The notes beneath the pieces were generated by a model. That model saw nothing but the letters and a program-made list of their open reading frames with translations, was not told the DNA's origin and did no database searches. A stretch of 64,000 bases of DNA from Nitrobacter winogradskyi Nb-255 (lineage in GTDB: Bacteria > Pseudomonadota > Alphaproteobacteria > Rhizobiales > Xanthobacteraceae): the NCBI RefSeq assembly GCF_000012725.1, contig NC_007406.1:1392001-1456000 (forward strand), read 5' to 3'. Shown piece after piece: positions 17,642-27,849 of the stretch (positions within the stretch are counted from its first letter, which is position 1; each line of letters starts with the position of its first letter). The position numbers and the translations under genes were made by a program.

Positions 17642-17870
17642 GTCGCTCTCCAATGTCGATGAATTTCAACGGTACTTGTTTGAATACAAATTCGACGGAG
17701 CGGAGTGGGGTGTCGAGATCAAGGCCGCGAGTCCAAATGAGGCGCTTGAGCGCTTGAAGGCGATTAGCTGGGCTAAATACAAAGGGGAAATCTACGCAAC
17801 CGTCCCCGTAGCATCTGCTCGGACGTCTCGCACACTCGCGCGTCTCCGCGCCGCCGTCGGTCTTGGCTAA
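17640..17870 (+). CDS. Small hypothetical protein, divergent to DUF1508 gene
   Basis: A 76-residue protein starting at ATG 17640 behind GAGGTG (7-base spacer). The first 55 residues (FQRYLFEYKFDGAEWGVEIKA, then SPNEALERLKAISWAKYKG) look like a beta-hairpin plus helix domain that I have seen as an unnamed family in alphaproteobacterial accessory DNA. Its start overlaps the start of the DUF1508 gene on the other strand and its TAA overlaps the TAG of the next minus gene, so it is packed tightly between two opposite genes. Confidence 0.6.
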   Translation: MSLSNVDEFQRYLFEYKFDGAEWGVEIKAASPNEALERLKAISWAKYKGEIYATVPVASARTSRTLARLRAAVGLG

Positions 17871-18085
17871 GCGGCCAACTTCCTCGCCTCGGCAACATCA
17901 CGGCTGCCGATGTGGCGAGTGCCCTTAAGCACTTCGTTGACGCGGCCGGGGTTCACGTCGAAATGCGCTGCGATTCGATGTTGGAATTCGCCACCCCAAT
18001 GACGAATCCAGATATCCACAGCGTCGTCGAAAGTTAGTGCATAAGTCGGAGTCTTCAAATCATTGACCTTTTTAAAAAAGGCCAA
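17867..18085 (-). CDS. Small helix-turn-helix protein
   Basis: A 72-residue protein in which residues 30-65 (GGEFQHRIAAHFDVNPGRVNEV then KGTRHIGSRDVAEAR) form a likely HTH, a pattern common in phage- and plasmid-borne small regulators. The start codon seems to be TTG at 18085 and no good ribosome site is visible, so the N-terminus is uncertain. Stop codons overlap tail-to-tail with the preceding plus-strand gene. Confidence 0.55.
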   Translation of the reverse strand: MAFFKKVNDLKTPTYALTFDDAVDIWIRHWGGEFQHRIAAHFDVNPGRVNEVLKGTRHIGSRDVAEARKLAA

Positions 18086-18180
18086 GGGGACTCTTGACAG
18101 AAGTTACAGCACCAATACGGTGCCGTTGTGAATAACTGTCTCTGCAACAGTCCCCTTAGACCTCGTTGCGAATCACGGAA

Positions 18181-18203
18181 ACCGGGGTGTATCAGACCCC
18201 GGT
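18181..18203. repeat. Perfect hairpin
   Basis: ACCGGGGT (18181-18188), loop GTATCAG, ACCCCGGT (18196-18203). It is flanked by imperfect pairing GGAA / TTTCC that lengthens the stem. It lacks a T-run, so it is a structured RNA or an operator rather than a standard terminator. Confidence 0.5.
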
Positions 18204-18517
18204 ATTTCCATGGGTGGGCGAATCGACCGCTCACCATCTGTAAGGTTTCCGCACTCTCGCATTGCGAGTCAAGCTGACGGAATGCAACTTTCACAACTTC
18301 CCACCCTGAATTACTGTGAACTTCCGCCGACGATCCGGAGGCGTCTCCGTCGGCAGTGCTGGCGCCACGGCGAGCGCCGCGTCCACAAGTTGGCCAATAC
18401 TCCAAGCCCGATCTGCAACGCCAATGGCCTTTGCTGGCGTCGTGTGTAGGGCTTCATGAACACGGCACAGATTGTAGTGCGCGACGTACAGCGCGGCCGC
18501 CGCACCACCCGGGGATA

Positions 18518-18555
18518 AAACAGGCCAGCACTCGACGCAGGGTACTGGCCTGTTT
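18518..18555. repeat. 11-base perfect inverted repeat
   Basis: AAACAGGCCAG at 18518-18528 is repeated inverted at 18545-18555. The ends AAA / TTT make it look like a bidirectional terminator. Related GGCC words recur on both sides. Confidence 0.5.
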
Positions 18556-18693
18556 CGACCCTCAGTGGCCTAGTTTGATTTTGATAGTGGCCTGTTTTAC
18601 TTTGGGCGTGCGGCTCGCCCGCGAAGGGGCTCATAGAGCCTGCACTGCCCCCGACAAGGTTCGGGTCTCACACATCAACGGATGGAGACCAGA

Positions 18694-18822
18694 ATGAACC
18701 ACCAAGAACGAGAGCGCAAAGAACGTGAACGAAGGCTTGCCGAGTTAGGGCTTAGGCCAGCCCGGATATATACCCTATGGACATGTAGAACATACCGTGA
18801 TATAGAATGGGCATTCTCCTAG
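18694..18822 (+). CDS. Small charged ORF leading the IS1595 transposase
   Basis: ATG 18694 to TAG 18822 encodes 42 residues that begin with a run of Arg/Glu (NHQERERKERERRLAELGL) and end YRDIEWAFS. Its TAG is fused to the strong ribosome site AGGAGGGAGAG of the transposase, so translation of this leader could tune transposase expression. It may be a real accessory peptide of the IS or only a chance ORF. Confidence 0.35.
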   Translation: MNHQERERKERERRLAELGLRPARIYTLWTCRTYRDIEWAFS

Positions 18823-18835
18823 GAGGGAGAGTGCA

Positions 18836-19714
18836 ATGGCTCAAAAGCCGTCGAAAATTCGCGAATTTCAGAAGCGGTTCCCTGATGAAGAGGCTTGCCT
18901 GACGCATTTGATGCGCACCCGGTTTGGCGAACGTCTGACCTGCTTCAAGTGTCAGAAGCAGGCGACCTATTACCGGGTCAAAAACCGCCGCTCCTTTGAG
19001 TGCGAGCATTGCGGCTATCAGGTGTATCCGACTGCCGGAACGCCGTTCGAAAAGACACGCACCAGCCTGCGGGATTGGTTCTATGTCATGTTTCTGTTCT
19101 GCGAGACGCGGAACGGCGTGGCCGCGAAAGAAGTGCAGCGTCAGCTAGGCGTGACCTACAAGACCGCTTGGCGCATGTGCCATCTTATCCGGCTCTATAT
19201 GGGCTACGTCGATGGCGACTATCCAATGGGCGGGCCCGGTAAGACCGTTGAGGCGGACGAAACGTTCATCGGCGGCAAGGACAAGGCTGGCAAAGACGAC
19301 AAAGCAATTGTCATGGGGATGATCGAGCGTGGTGGCGATGTCGTTACGCGCGTCGTCCATGCTCGTACAAAGGCGCATATCTTGCCGCACATCGTTCGGT
19401 TTGTGAAAGAAGGTTCGCGCGTCCACACGGACGAGGCGTCAAACTTCAAGCTTCTCAAGGAGAAGTATGGCTACGATCACGAAGCGGTTGATCACTCTGC
19501 GAAGGAGTACGTTCGCGGTGACGTACACACTAACTCAATCGAGTCGTTCTGGTCTCAGGTGAAGCGTGGGATCAACGGGACCTATGTTTGGGTTTCGAAA
19601 AAGCACTTGCAGCTTTACCTTCGCGAGTTCGAGTATCGCCATAACTTGCGGAAGCAACCCGGCCTGATGTTCGAGCTTCTTTTGCAGGCGTTCCCGAAGG
19701 TACGGGTTGAGTGA
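18836..19714 (+). CDS. IS1595-family transposase
   Basis: A 292-residue DDE transposase. The N-terminal zinc ribbon is visible (CFKC at about residue 41 and CEHC at about residue 60), then the DDE-fold core: first acidic residue in VEADETFIGG, second in HTDEASN, third region HTNSIESFWSQVKRG. This layout is that of the IS1595 family (IS1016-like proteins with a zinc ribbon). The ribosome site AGGAGGG is unusually strong. I could not recognise the terminal inverted repeats or the 8-base target duplication expected for the family, so the element ends are unknown. The ORF is intact. Confidence 0.9.
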   Translation: MAQKPSKIREFQKRFPDEEACLTHLMRTRFGERLTCFKCQKQATYYRVKNRRSFECEHCGYQVYPTAGTPFEKTRTSLRDWFYVMFLFCETRNGVAAKEVQRQLGVTYKTAWRMCHLIRLYMGYVDGDYPMGGPGKTVEADETFIGGKDKAGKDDKAIVMGMIERGGDVVTRVVHARTKAHILPHIVRFVKEGSRVHTDEASNFKLLKEKYGYDHEAVDHSAKEYVRGDVHTNSIESFWSQVKRGINGTYVWVSKKHLQLYLREFEYRHNLRKQPGLMFELLLQAFPKVRVE

Positions 19715-19752
19715 CCATAGCCTGCAAAAGCTGATCGAAGCGCTTTCTCACC

Positions 19753-20427
19753 TTACTGTCTGAAGACATGGCGGTCCTCTTGCAAAAAGGAATAAATGTT
19801 TCCTGTCGCGGCCTCATTCTCGCGATACGCGATGAATACCGAATAGCGCTGCTTCACTCGACCCTTCTTAACCGCCCTCACTTCGACCAGATTTCCCGTA
19901 CCGGGTATAGGCGATTTGTTTGCGGTGCCATCCCCCCAAAAATGGGGGCCATGGGCCGCTTGCGCAATCGTTGCGATGGGTACGCGCACATGCTCACCTT
20001 CTGAAAACTTCACCGCGTCAACTCGCAGCAGCAACTGCGCTGGCTTATTAAACGACCATTGAAGGTGTTCGTACAGGACTAGTTCCAGGGAGTGACCGGT
20101 CACAGGGCCAATAAATCTAACAGAAAAATATGGGGTTTGGACCTCGTATCCGTCTTTTACATCGCTGGCCGGATGGAACACGACATTGAATACTCGCCGC
20201 CGATCTGCCCACCACCTCCGAAGCTGTGAGTTATCGTTGTAGAGGTCAGCATAAAATGTGCCGAGTCCGAATGCGGCAATCGTCGCTAGGATGGCGATCC
20301 ACGGCACGTCTACCCACCACGGCCGGAATTGAAGCCATTGTTGGCTGCAAAACCAAGCCGCCCCAAACAATAAAATAAGCCCTGGTACGGGCAGATATTC
20401 CCTAAAAGGGAATTGGCTCTTGCGCAT
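19753..20427 (-). CDS. Hypothetical membrane protein, two N-terminal helices
   Basis: A 224-residue protein starting at ATG 20427. Two hydrophobic segments near the N-terminus ([16 protein letters not shown] and [18 protein letters not shown]) are followed by a soluble domain of about 160 residues rich in beta-strand patterns ([21 protein letters not shown]). No family is recognised. Its lower GC than recA and its place beside an IS suggest an acquired gene. It is divergent from recA, whose promoter region it borders. Confidence 0.6.
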   Translation of the reverse strand: MRKSQFPFREYLPVPGLILLFGAAWFCSQQWLQFRPWWVDVPWIAILATIAAFGLGTFYADLYNDNSQLRRWWADRRRVFNVVFHPASDVKDGYEVQTPYFSVRFIGPVTGHSLELVLYEHLQWSFNKPAQLLLRVDAVKFSEGEHVRVPIATIAQAAHGPHFWGDGTANKSPIPGTGNLVEVRAVKKGRVKQRYSVFIAYRENEAATGNIYSFLQEDRHVFRQ

Positions 20428-20531
20428 CCAAACGTCTCCCACGCCCGTCTAGGGCTAGTTGTGGCAGACGGACGAATAACACGATTCATATTACATGTCC
20501 TAAGGGTATATATCTGCCCGACGCAGCGAAA

Positions 20532-20546
20532 GAACATATTGCGAAC
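20532..20546. promoter_or_regulatory. LexA (SOS) box upstream of recA
   Basis: GAAC-N7-GAAC (GAACATATTGCGAAC), the same as GTTC-N7-GTTC on the other strand. This is the LexA-binding consensus established for alphaproteobacteria. It is 92 bases before the recA start, where a repressor would cover the promoter. Confidence 0.8.
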
Positions 20547-20637
20547 TTGGAACAAATGGGGTACATATTTGCATCGGATCAACACTGCGCCATTCGTTGT
20601 CCCGTTCGCGAATCCCGTTCATAAGGAGCCCGGCCTA

Positions 20638-21726
<1,089 letters not shown>

Positions 21727-21743
21727 GTCGCTTATAGCGTTTT

Positions 21744-21814
21744 CGAGCGAAGCATGTCCTCGGGCTTGGCCCGAGGATGGATGATCTGTTCGCGTGAAGA
21801 CAACGCGTCAAAAC
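21744..21814. repeat. 71-base intergenic repeat, copy 1
   Basis: This 71-base sequence recurs at 22199-22269 with the same length and only a few changes. It contains the internal palindrome CCTCGGGCTTGGCCCGAGG. It is located just after recA. Confidence 0.8.
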
Positions 21815-21822
21815 AATAATCC

Positions 21823-21862
21823 AGAGCTTCGCTTCTGATACAATCAGAAGCGAAAATGCTCT
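21823..21862. repeat. Long palindrome with AGAGC/GCTCT ends
   Basis: A perfect 12-base stem (TTCGCTTCTGAT, 21828-21839, paired with 21843-21854) with a 3-base loop, nested inside AGAGC / GCTCT. The right end continues CTAG, the same border seen on other palindromes in this window. Confidence 0.7.
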
Positions 21863-22198
21863 AGCTTCCAGAGCTTCCATGGAAGCATAGGCGCACGCTC
21901 CCTGATCTTAGTCGCCGCGTTTTCCTCCGAACCTCGACGCGTCCGGGGAAAGCCTGAGAATACTCTTCGGTCGAGAACACCTTGGCGAGGTGAATTTTCA
22001 GGACCAGGGCGCGCGACTCCGGTGGGTGCGATCCGCGAAGACGGGAATCCTTCGTGGAAGTCTGTGTCGCGCCTGTTGGAAGAGACGGGCGCTGTGGATG
22101 TTGAGTTGCCGACATCCCCAGCGTCCGGCTTGCGATCATTCATCTCACTTCCTTCTCTCATGGCGAGAGAGGGAAGGGAGTTCGGAGTTTCTCGTTTC

Positions 22199-22269
22199 CG
22201 AGCGAAGCATGTCCTCGGGCTTGACCCGAGGATGGATGATCTGTTCGCGCGAATAAAACGCCTCAAAAC
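22199..22269. repeat. 71-base intergenic repeat, copy 2
   Basis: Second copy of the repeat at 21744-21814, same orientation. The two copies flank about 380 bases that hold no supported gene. Confidence 0.8.
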
Positions 22270-22290
22270 CAGGCCGCCCGTTCAGTACCA

Positions 22291-22338
22291 GATCACGATG
22301 GTTTTGGATCGAATCGATCCAAAACCATGAACGTGATC
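22291..22338. repeat. Long interrupted palindrome
   Basis: A perfect 14-base stem (ATGGTTTTGGATCG at 22298-22311 with its complement at 22315-22328, loop AAT) extended after a 3-base bulge by GATCACG / CGTGATC (22291-22297 and 22332-22338). It is one of the strongest hairpins in the window. Confidence 0.75.
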
Positions 22339-22405
22339 AATTCCAACATTTTAGAGCGGGATGCGGGCGGGAAAACCGCTACACACTTTTCCTCATCCCG
22401 CGCTA

Positions 22406-23257
22406 GGCCGGATCGACATTCACGGCAGCCAGATCAGGGCTGCGGCCAGGTGAACGAAGCCCGTGAAGTGAACGGTGCGCCTGTCGTAGCGTGTGGCGAA
22501 ACGGCGGAAGTGCTTGAGACGGTTGAAGCAGCGCTCGATCCGGTTGCGGTGTTTGTAGAGACCGGCGTCATGCGGGATGATGATTTTGCGTGTCCTGTTT
22601 GAGGGGATCACCGCTTCGGCGCCCATGCCGGCGATGAGTGCACGCAAGGCGTTGCTGTCATAAGCCTTGTCGGCCAGCACGGCGTCCCCGGCCTGGGCTT
22701 CGAGCAGCGCGGGGGCTTGTGTGATGTCTCCGACCTGCCCGGCGGTGACGATGAAACGCAAGGGTCGGCCCAGCGCATCGGCGAGCATGTGGACCTTGGT
22801 GGTCAGTCCACCTCGGGAACGCCCCAGCGCCTGATCCTTGGCCCCCCTTTTCCGGTAGCCGCCTGCTGATGGGCTCGAACGATGGTTGAGTCGAGCATCA
22901 GATACTGGTTGTCGCGATCGGCTGTCAGGGTGGAGAACACCCGTTCCCACACACCGGCATGGCACCACCTGCTGAACCGCCGATGCACCGTCTTCCAGCG
23001 ACCATAGCGCTCCGGCAGGTCACACCAGTGCGCGCCGGATCGCAGCACCCACAGGCAGCCGTTCACAAACAACCGATTATCCGATCCCGTCCGTCCCGGA
23101 TCAGAGGCCTTGCCTGGCAGCAACGGTGCAATCTTCGCCCACTGATGATCGCTCAGCTCATACCGCTTGATCCCCATCGTGCAGCTCCGTGTCAGAATCA
23201 CGGAACCCTATGAATCAGCGATCAGACCGCCTGGGAATCCTGAATGTCGATCCGGCC
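22406..23257 (-). mobile_element. IS5-family element (IS427-like), type A, copy 1, intact
   Basis: An 852-base element with terminal inverted repeats GGCCGGATCGACATTC. It is flanked by TA on both sides, and the full border word is CTAG at both ends (22403-22406 and 23257-23260). It carries a two-frame transposase. It lies 70 bases past the gcvP stop. Two related copies exist: 31550-32400 (almost identical, one base shorter) and 60731-61579 (diverged). Confidence 0.9.
22420..23177 (-). CDS. IS5-family transposase (type A copy 1) made by -1 frameshift
   Basis: Two overlapping frames. The first starts at ATG 23177 (MGIKRYELSDHQWAKI) after GGAG and contains the first catalytic aspartate (MLDSTIVRAH); it ends at 22803. 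The second runs to 22420 and has the second aspartate (VLADKAYDSN) and the glutamate region (KHRNRIERCFNRLKHFRR). The frames join at the slippery run AAAAGGGGGG near 22843, where a -1 shift fuses them into one DDE transposase of about 250 residues. This is the only one of the three type A copies without a disabling mutation. Confidence 0.88.
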
Positions 23258-23325
23258 TAGGTCCCAAAGAGTCGCGCTTCCAACTCCGTCAGAAGCGGAG
23301 AGGCGCTGGATACAGCCGTCATCTT

Positions 23326-26190
23326 CTACTCCGCGGCCTGCGCGTAATCTTCCACGGGCGGACAGGAGCAGACGAGATTGCGGTCGCCGTAGGCGTTGTC
23401 GACCCGTCCGACCGGACACCAGTATTTATCCGACCGCGAGCTTCCCGACGGAAAGCAGCCCTGGGCTCGGCTGTAGGGTCGCGACCATGCGTCGTCAGCG
23501 ATGTCGTGCGCGGTATGTGGCGCATGGCGCAGTGGCGATGCCTCGACTTTCCAGCGTCCGGCCTCGATCTCGGCGATCTCCTGCCGGATCGCGATCATGG
23601 CGTCGCAGAAACGGTCCAGCTCCGCCTTTGATTCGGATTCGGTCGGTTCAATCATCAGCGTGCCGGGCACCGGAAAGCTCATGGTCGGGGCATGGAAGCC
23701 GTAGTCGATCAGCCGTTTGGCGATGTCGTCCACGGTGACGCCGGTTTTGGCCTTCAGCGCGCGGGGATCGATGATGCATTCATGCGCGACCCGGCCTTTC
23801 ACATTGCGGTACAGCACCGGGAAGTGCGGATCGAGTCGCTGCGCGATATAGTTGGCGTTGAGGATCGCGACTTCGGTCGCTCGCTTAAGGCCCTCGCTAC
23901 CCATCATCAGGATGTAGATGTAGGAGATGGTCAGGATCGAGGCCGAGCCGAAAGGCGCCGCTGAGACCGGTCCAACGGCGGACGGTGTCGCGTCATCGAT
24001 AGCGGGGTGCCCGGGCAGGAAAGGCGCGAGATGCGCCTTCACGCCGATCGGACCCATGCCAGGTCCGCCGCCGCCGTGAGGGATGCAGAAGGTCTTGTGC
24101 AGATTGAGATGGCTGACGTCGGCGCCGTAGTCGCCGGGCCGCGACAGACCGACCTGCGCATTCATGTTGGCGCCGTCGAGATAGACCTGTCCGCCATGGC
24201 CATGCACGATGTCACAAATTTCGCGGATGCGCTCTTCGAACACGCCGTGCGTTGACGGATAGGTGATCATGATGGCGGCGAGACGATCGGCGTGCTGCGT
24301 CGACTTGGTTCTCAAATCGTCCACATCGACGTCGCCGCGGGCGTCACAAGCCACGACCACGACGTCCATTCCGGCCATGTTGGCGGAGGCCGGATTGGTG
24401 CCGTGCGCGGAGGAGGGGATCAGGCACACCGTGCGATGGCTCTCGCCGCGCGCCGCGTGATAACCGCGGATCGCCAGAAGCCCGGCATATTCACCCTGTG
24501 CGCCGGAGTTCGGCTGCAGCGAAATCGCATCGTAGCCGGTGATGTCGAGCAGCCATTCTTCGAAGTTCTCGAATAGCGTGAAATAGCCTTCAGCCTGCTC
24601 GGGCGGCGCGAACGGATGCAGGTTCGCGAACGCCGCCCAGGTCAGCGGAATCATCTCCGTCGTGGCATTGAGTTTCATCGTGCAGGAGCCGAGCGGGATC
24701 ATTGCGCGGTCGAGCGCGAGGTCGCGGTCGCTGAGCTTTCGCATGTAGCGCAGCAACTCCGTTTCGGAGCGGTGCTCATGAAAGACCGGATGGGTCAGAT
24801 AGGCTGTCTTGCGCTTGAGATCGGCAGGCAGCAAGTCGGGAGCGTGCGCTTCGACGTCGGCATAAGACCATGTTGCGCCAAACGCGCGCCATAGCGCTTC
24901 GACAGTCTCCTCGATGGTGAGTTCGTCCAGCGCGATGCCGAGCGTGCCGTCCGCGTTGATCCGGAGGTTGATGCCCTGGCTGCTCGCGCGTTTAACGATC
25001 TCGCTTTGCCGCTCGCCCGCGTTCACGGTCAGCGTATCGAAAGCGGTACTGTTGAGCGGCGCGAAACCGAGTCTCGTCAATCCCGCCGCCAACGTCGCGG
25101 TGTGCCGGTGCACGGTACGCGCGATCTGCGCCAGTCCTTCCGGACCATGATAGACCGCGTACATCGAGGAGATCACCGCCAGCAGCACCTGCGCGGTGCA
25201 GATGTTGGAGGTGGCTTTTTCGCGGCGAATGTGTTGCTCGCGAGTCTGCAAGGCAAGGCGATAGGCCGGCGTCCCGCGCGAATCCACCGACAGCCCGACG
25301 AGGCGGCCGGGCAGCAGCCGTTTCAGCGCGTTGCAGACCGCCATGTAGGCGGCGTGCGGACCGCCATAGCCCATCGGCACGCCGAAGCGCTGCGCGGAGC
25401 CGATGGCGATGTCGGCGCCGAGCACGCCGGGAGAGGTCAGCAGCGTGAGCGCCAGCAGGTCTGCCGCGACCACCGCCAGGCCGCCTTTCGCCTTGATCGC
25501 GGCGATGGCCGGGCGCAGATCGCGTACGACGCCGGATGTGCCGGGATATTGCAGCACCGCGCCGAATACGTCCGCCTTGTCGAGATCGTGCAACGGATCG
25601 CCGGTGACGAGCGTCCAGCCCAGCGGCTCGGCGCGGGTGCGCAGCACGGCCAGGGTCTGCGGATGCACCTCATGATCGACGAAGAACGCTTTTGTTTTCA
25701 CCGATGATGCGCGCTCCGCGAGCGCCATCGCCTCTGCCGCCGCGGTTGCCTCGTCCAGCAGCGACGCATTGGCGACGTCGAGGCCGGTGAGGTCGCAGAT
25801 CATGGTCTGGAAATTGAACAGCGCTTCCAGCCGGCCCTGGCTGATTTCCGGCTGATAGGGCGTATAGGCCGTGTACCACGCCGGATTTTCCAGAATGTTG
25901 CGCTGGATCACCGCGGGCAGGATCGTGCCGGAATAGCCTTGCCCGATCAGCGACGTGAGCGGTTGGTTCTGCGCCGCGAGGGCCTGCATATGCGTCAGCA
26001 CTTCGGTTTCGCTAAACCCTTCGCCGAGATCGAGCGGCGTCTTCTGCCGGATCGACGGAGGCAGCGCCTCGTTCATCAGCGCCTCGAGACTCTTCGCGCC
26101 CACGGTTTCCAGCATTGCGGCGATATCGCGTGACGATGGACCGATATGGCGGCGCGCGAAGGTCGTGGCGGGCTCTTCACGGGCGATCAT
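23326..26190 (-). CDS. gcvP: Glycine dehydrogenase (decarboxylating), P protein
   Basis: A 954-residue P protein, the pyridoxal-phosphate enzyme that decarboxylates glycine and passes the aminomethyl group to lipoyl-H protein. It is a single polypeptide of the homodimeric type, with the two ancestral halves visible. The PLP lysine is in [20 protein letters not shown] (about residue 700), followed by the glycine-rich loop. It is the last gene of gcvT-gcvH-gcvP; gcvH ends 75 bases upstream of its ATG. Expression is governed by the glycine riboswitch before gcvT. An IS5-type element sits just beyond its stop without damaging it. Confidence 0.97.
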   Translation of the reverse strand: MIAREEPATTFARRHIGPSSRDIAAMLETVGAKSLEALMNEALPPSIRQKTPLDLGEGFSETEVLTHMQALAAQNQPLTSLIGQGYSGTILPAVIQRNILENPAWYTAYTPYQPEISQGRLEALFNFQTMICDLTGLDVANASLLDEATAAAEAMALAERASSVKTKAFFVDHEVHPQTLAVLRTRAEPLGWTLVTGDPLHDLDKADVFGAVLQYPGTSGVVRDLRPAIAAIKAKGGLAVVAADLLALTLLTSPGVLGADIAIGSAQRFGVPMGYGGPHAAYMAVCNALKRLLPGRLVGLSVDSRGTPAYRLALQTREQHIRREKATSNICTAQVLLAVISSMYAVYHGPEGLAQIARTVHRHTATLAAGLTRLGFAPLNSTAFDTLTVNAGERQSEIVKRASSQGINLRINADGTLGIALDELTIEETVEALWRAFGATWSYADVEAHAPDLLPADLKRKTAYLTHPVFHEHRSETELLRYMRKLSDRDLALDRAMIPLGSCTMKLNATTEMIPLTWAAFANLHPFAPPEQAEGYFTLFENFEEWLLDITGYDAISLQPNSGAQGEYAGLLAIRGYHAARGESHRTVCLIPSSAHGTNPASANMAGMDVVVVACDARGDVDVDDLRTKSTQHADRLAAIMITYPSTHGVFEERIREICDIVHGHGGQVYLDGANMNAQVGLSRPGDYGADVSHLNLHKTFCIPHGGGGPGMGPIGVKAHLAPFLPGHPAIDDATPSAVGPVSAAPFGSASILTISYIYILMMGSEGLKRATEVAILNANYIAQRLDPHFPVLYRNVKGRVAHECIIDPRALKAKTGVTVDDIAKRLIDYGFHAPTMSFPVPGTLMIEPTESESKAELDRFCDAMIAIRQEIAEIEAGRWKVEASPLRHAPHTAHDIADDAWSRPYSRAQGCFPSGSSRSDKYWCPVGRVDNAYGDRNLVCSCPPVEDYAQAAE

Positions 26191-26264
26191 TGAATGGCTC
26201 CCTGGATGCCTGGATCAAAGTTATGAATGCGCTATGCCGGGCTTCGTGCCGGACACGAAAATGC

Positions 26265-26630
26265 TTAAGCCGTGTGAGCCTTGTAGGCTGCCTCGTCCAT
26301 TAAACCTTCGAGCTCGCTCCTGTCGGCGATCCTGAGCTTGAAAATCCAGGCCTTGCCCTCGGCGTCGGAATTCACCAGCGCGGGCTCCGCGCCGAGTGCC
26401 TCATTGACCTCCAGAACCTCGCCCGTAATCGGCGCATAGACGTCGGAAGCCGCCTTGACCGACTCGACCACCGCGGCTGCCTGGGCCTTCGTGAGCTGGC
26501 TTCCGACTTTCGGAAGCTCGACGAAGACGACGTCGCCGAGCTGAGACTGCGCGTAGCCGGTAATGCCGATCGTTGCCGTATCGCCCTCAATGCGGAGCCA
26601 CTCATGGTCGGTGGTATACAAAACGGTCAT
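26265..26630 (-). CDS. gcvH: Glycine cleavage H protein
   Basis: A 121-residue lipoyl carrier that shuttles the aminomethyl intermediate between the P, T and L proteins. The lipoylated lysine is in the motif [14 protein letters not shown] (about residue 60), in the expected hairpin. N-terminus [13 protein letters not shown] is typical. The ATG is 9 bases after the gcvT stop, so the genes are coupled. Confidence 0.96.
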   Translation of the reverse strand: MTVLYTTDHEWLRIEGDTATIGITGYAQSQLGDVVFVELPKVGSQLTKAQAAAVVESVKAASDVYAPITGEVLEVNEALGAEPALVNSDAEGKAWIFKLRIADRSELEGLMDEAAYKAHTA

Positions 26631-26639
26631 GACAAATCC

Positions 26640-27791
26640 TCAACGCTTGTAATTGTGTGGAACGAAAGGCATCGCGCATATCCGTAGCGGCAGCCGCTGT
26701 CCGCGTACTTCTGCATAGACAAGACCGCCCGTGGCGGCATGTGAGACCGGCAGATAGCCCATCGCGATCGGCGCGTTCAGGCTCGGCCCGAAGCCGCCCG
26801 ATGTCACCGCGCCAATCGAATCGGCGGAGGCTGCATCGGCGAACAGCGGCGCGCCCTCGCGCACGGGCGCGCGGCCTTCCGGCCTCAACCCGACGCGGCG
26901 GCGGGCCGCGCCCTGCTCGAACTGGGGCAGAATGACATTGGCGCCGGGAAAACCGCCCGCGCGCACGCCGCCGCTGCGCCGGCTTTTCTGCACCGACCAT
27001 TCCAGAGCGGCCTCGACCGGCGTTGTCGTCGCGCCGATGTCGTGGCCGTAAAGACAGAGGCCGGCCTCGAGCCGCAGGCTGTCGCGAGCGCCAAGTCCGA
27101 CCGGCGCGACGTCGGGATCGTCGAGCAATGCCGACACCACATCCTCGGCCCGGGCCGCGGGAATCGAAATTTCGTAACCGTCCTCGCCGGTGTAGCCCGA
27201 ACGCGAGACGAAGCAGGCGACGCCGCCGACCTGGCGAGGACCGGCCTCCATGAATTTCATCGCCGGCACCTCGGGACATTTCTTAGCGAGTACGGACGCC
27301 GCCTTCGGACCCTGCAGCGCGATCAGCGCGCGATCCGTCAGAACCTCGATGGCGCAGGCATCGGAAAGGTGCTCGCGCAAATGCGCTTCGTCGGCGGCTT
27401 TGCAGGCGCCGTTGACGACCAGAAACAGGTGGTCGCCGAAATTGGCCACCATCAGGTCGTCGAGCAGGCCGCCGGCCGGATTGGTGAACTGGGCGTAGCG
27501 CTGCCGTCCGGGCGCGACCGCCACGATGTCCTGCGGGACCAGCCGCTCCAGCGCGAGCGCGGCGTCCCTGACGTCGCCGGACTTCGGCCGCAGCGCGATC
27601 TGGCCCATGTGCGAGACATCGAACAGGCCGGCTTTGGCGCGGGTGTGGAGATGTTCCTTCAGCACGCCGGACGCGTACTGCACCGGCATGTCATAGCCGG
27701 CGAACGCCACCATCTTGCCGCCCCGCTCAAGGAGCAGGGCGTGCAGAGGTGTTTTTTGCAGGGTAGGGGCGTCTGAAACGTGGGTCACCAT
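26640..27791 (-). CDS. gcvT: Aminomethyltransferase, glycine cleavage T protein
   Basis: A 383-residue T protein that transfers the methylene unit from lipoyl-H protein to tetrahydrofolate. Typical motifs are HALLLERGGKMVAFAGYDMP near the N-terminus, FDVSHMGQI (folate side) and RSGYTGEDGYEI. ATG 27791 (MVTHVSDAP) is chosen; the frame is open for 19 more codons upstream, but those lie in the riboswitch. It is the first gene of the operon and sits directly downstream of the tandem glycine aptamers. Confidence 0.95.
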   Translation of the reverse strand: MVTHVSDAPTLQKTPLHALLLERGGKMVAFAGYDMPVQYASGVLKEHLHTRAKAGLFDVSHMGQIALRPKSGDVRDAALALERLVPQDIVAVAPGRQRYAQFTNPAGGLLDDLMVANFGDHLFLVVNGACKAADEAHLREHLSDACAIEVLTDRALIALQGPKAASVLAKKCPEVPAMKFMEAGPRQVGGVACFVSRSGYTGEDGYEISIPAARAEDVVSALLDDPDVAPVGLGARDSLRLEAGLCLYGHDIGATTTPVEAALEWSVQKSRRSGGVRAGGFPGANVILPQFEQGAARRRVGLRPEGRAPVREGAPLFADAASADSIGAVTSGGFGPSLNAPIAMGYLPVSHAATGGLVYAEVRGQRLPLRICAMPFVPHNYKR

Positions 27792-27849
27792 CAAGGGGGC
27801 CTCGCGGTTAAAGGGACGATTCCCTGCAAACCCGTTGAGAGACCCCATC

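Larger units (their letters stand above)
18086..18693. other. Intergenic region with two strong hairpins
   Basis: About 600 bases without a supported gene. It holds a perfect 8-base stem at 18181-18203 (ACCGGGGT / ACCCCGGT, 7-base loop) and a perfect 11-base inverted repeat at 18518-18555 (AAACAGGCCAG / CTGGCCTGTTT, 16-base loop). Further GGCCT words follow (18560-18600). The right part may be the left end of the IS1595-type element. Confidence 0.45.
21727..22405. other. Repeat-rich spacer between recA and the IS5-type element
   Basis: About 680 bases without a supported gene. It is built largely of repeats: two 71-base copies, two long palindromes and a partial AGAGCGGGATG...CATCCCGC palindrome whose right arm ends at the CTAG where the IS5-type element inserted. 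Confidence 0.6.

Noticed and set aside
16000-20430. Prophage or complete integrative element around 17-20 kb
   Set aside because: Only small HTH, DUF1508 and an IS1595 transposase are seen; no integrase, structural gene, att site or tRNA gene.
22803-23201. IS5 type A copy 1 first frame read as a separate gene
   Set aside because: The A/G slippery run and the conserved downstream frame show that it is the first half of a frameshifted transposase.
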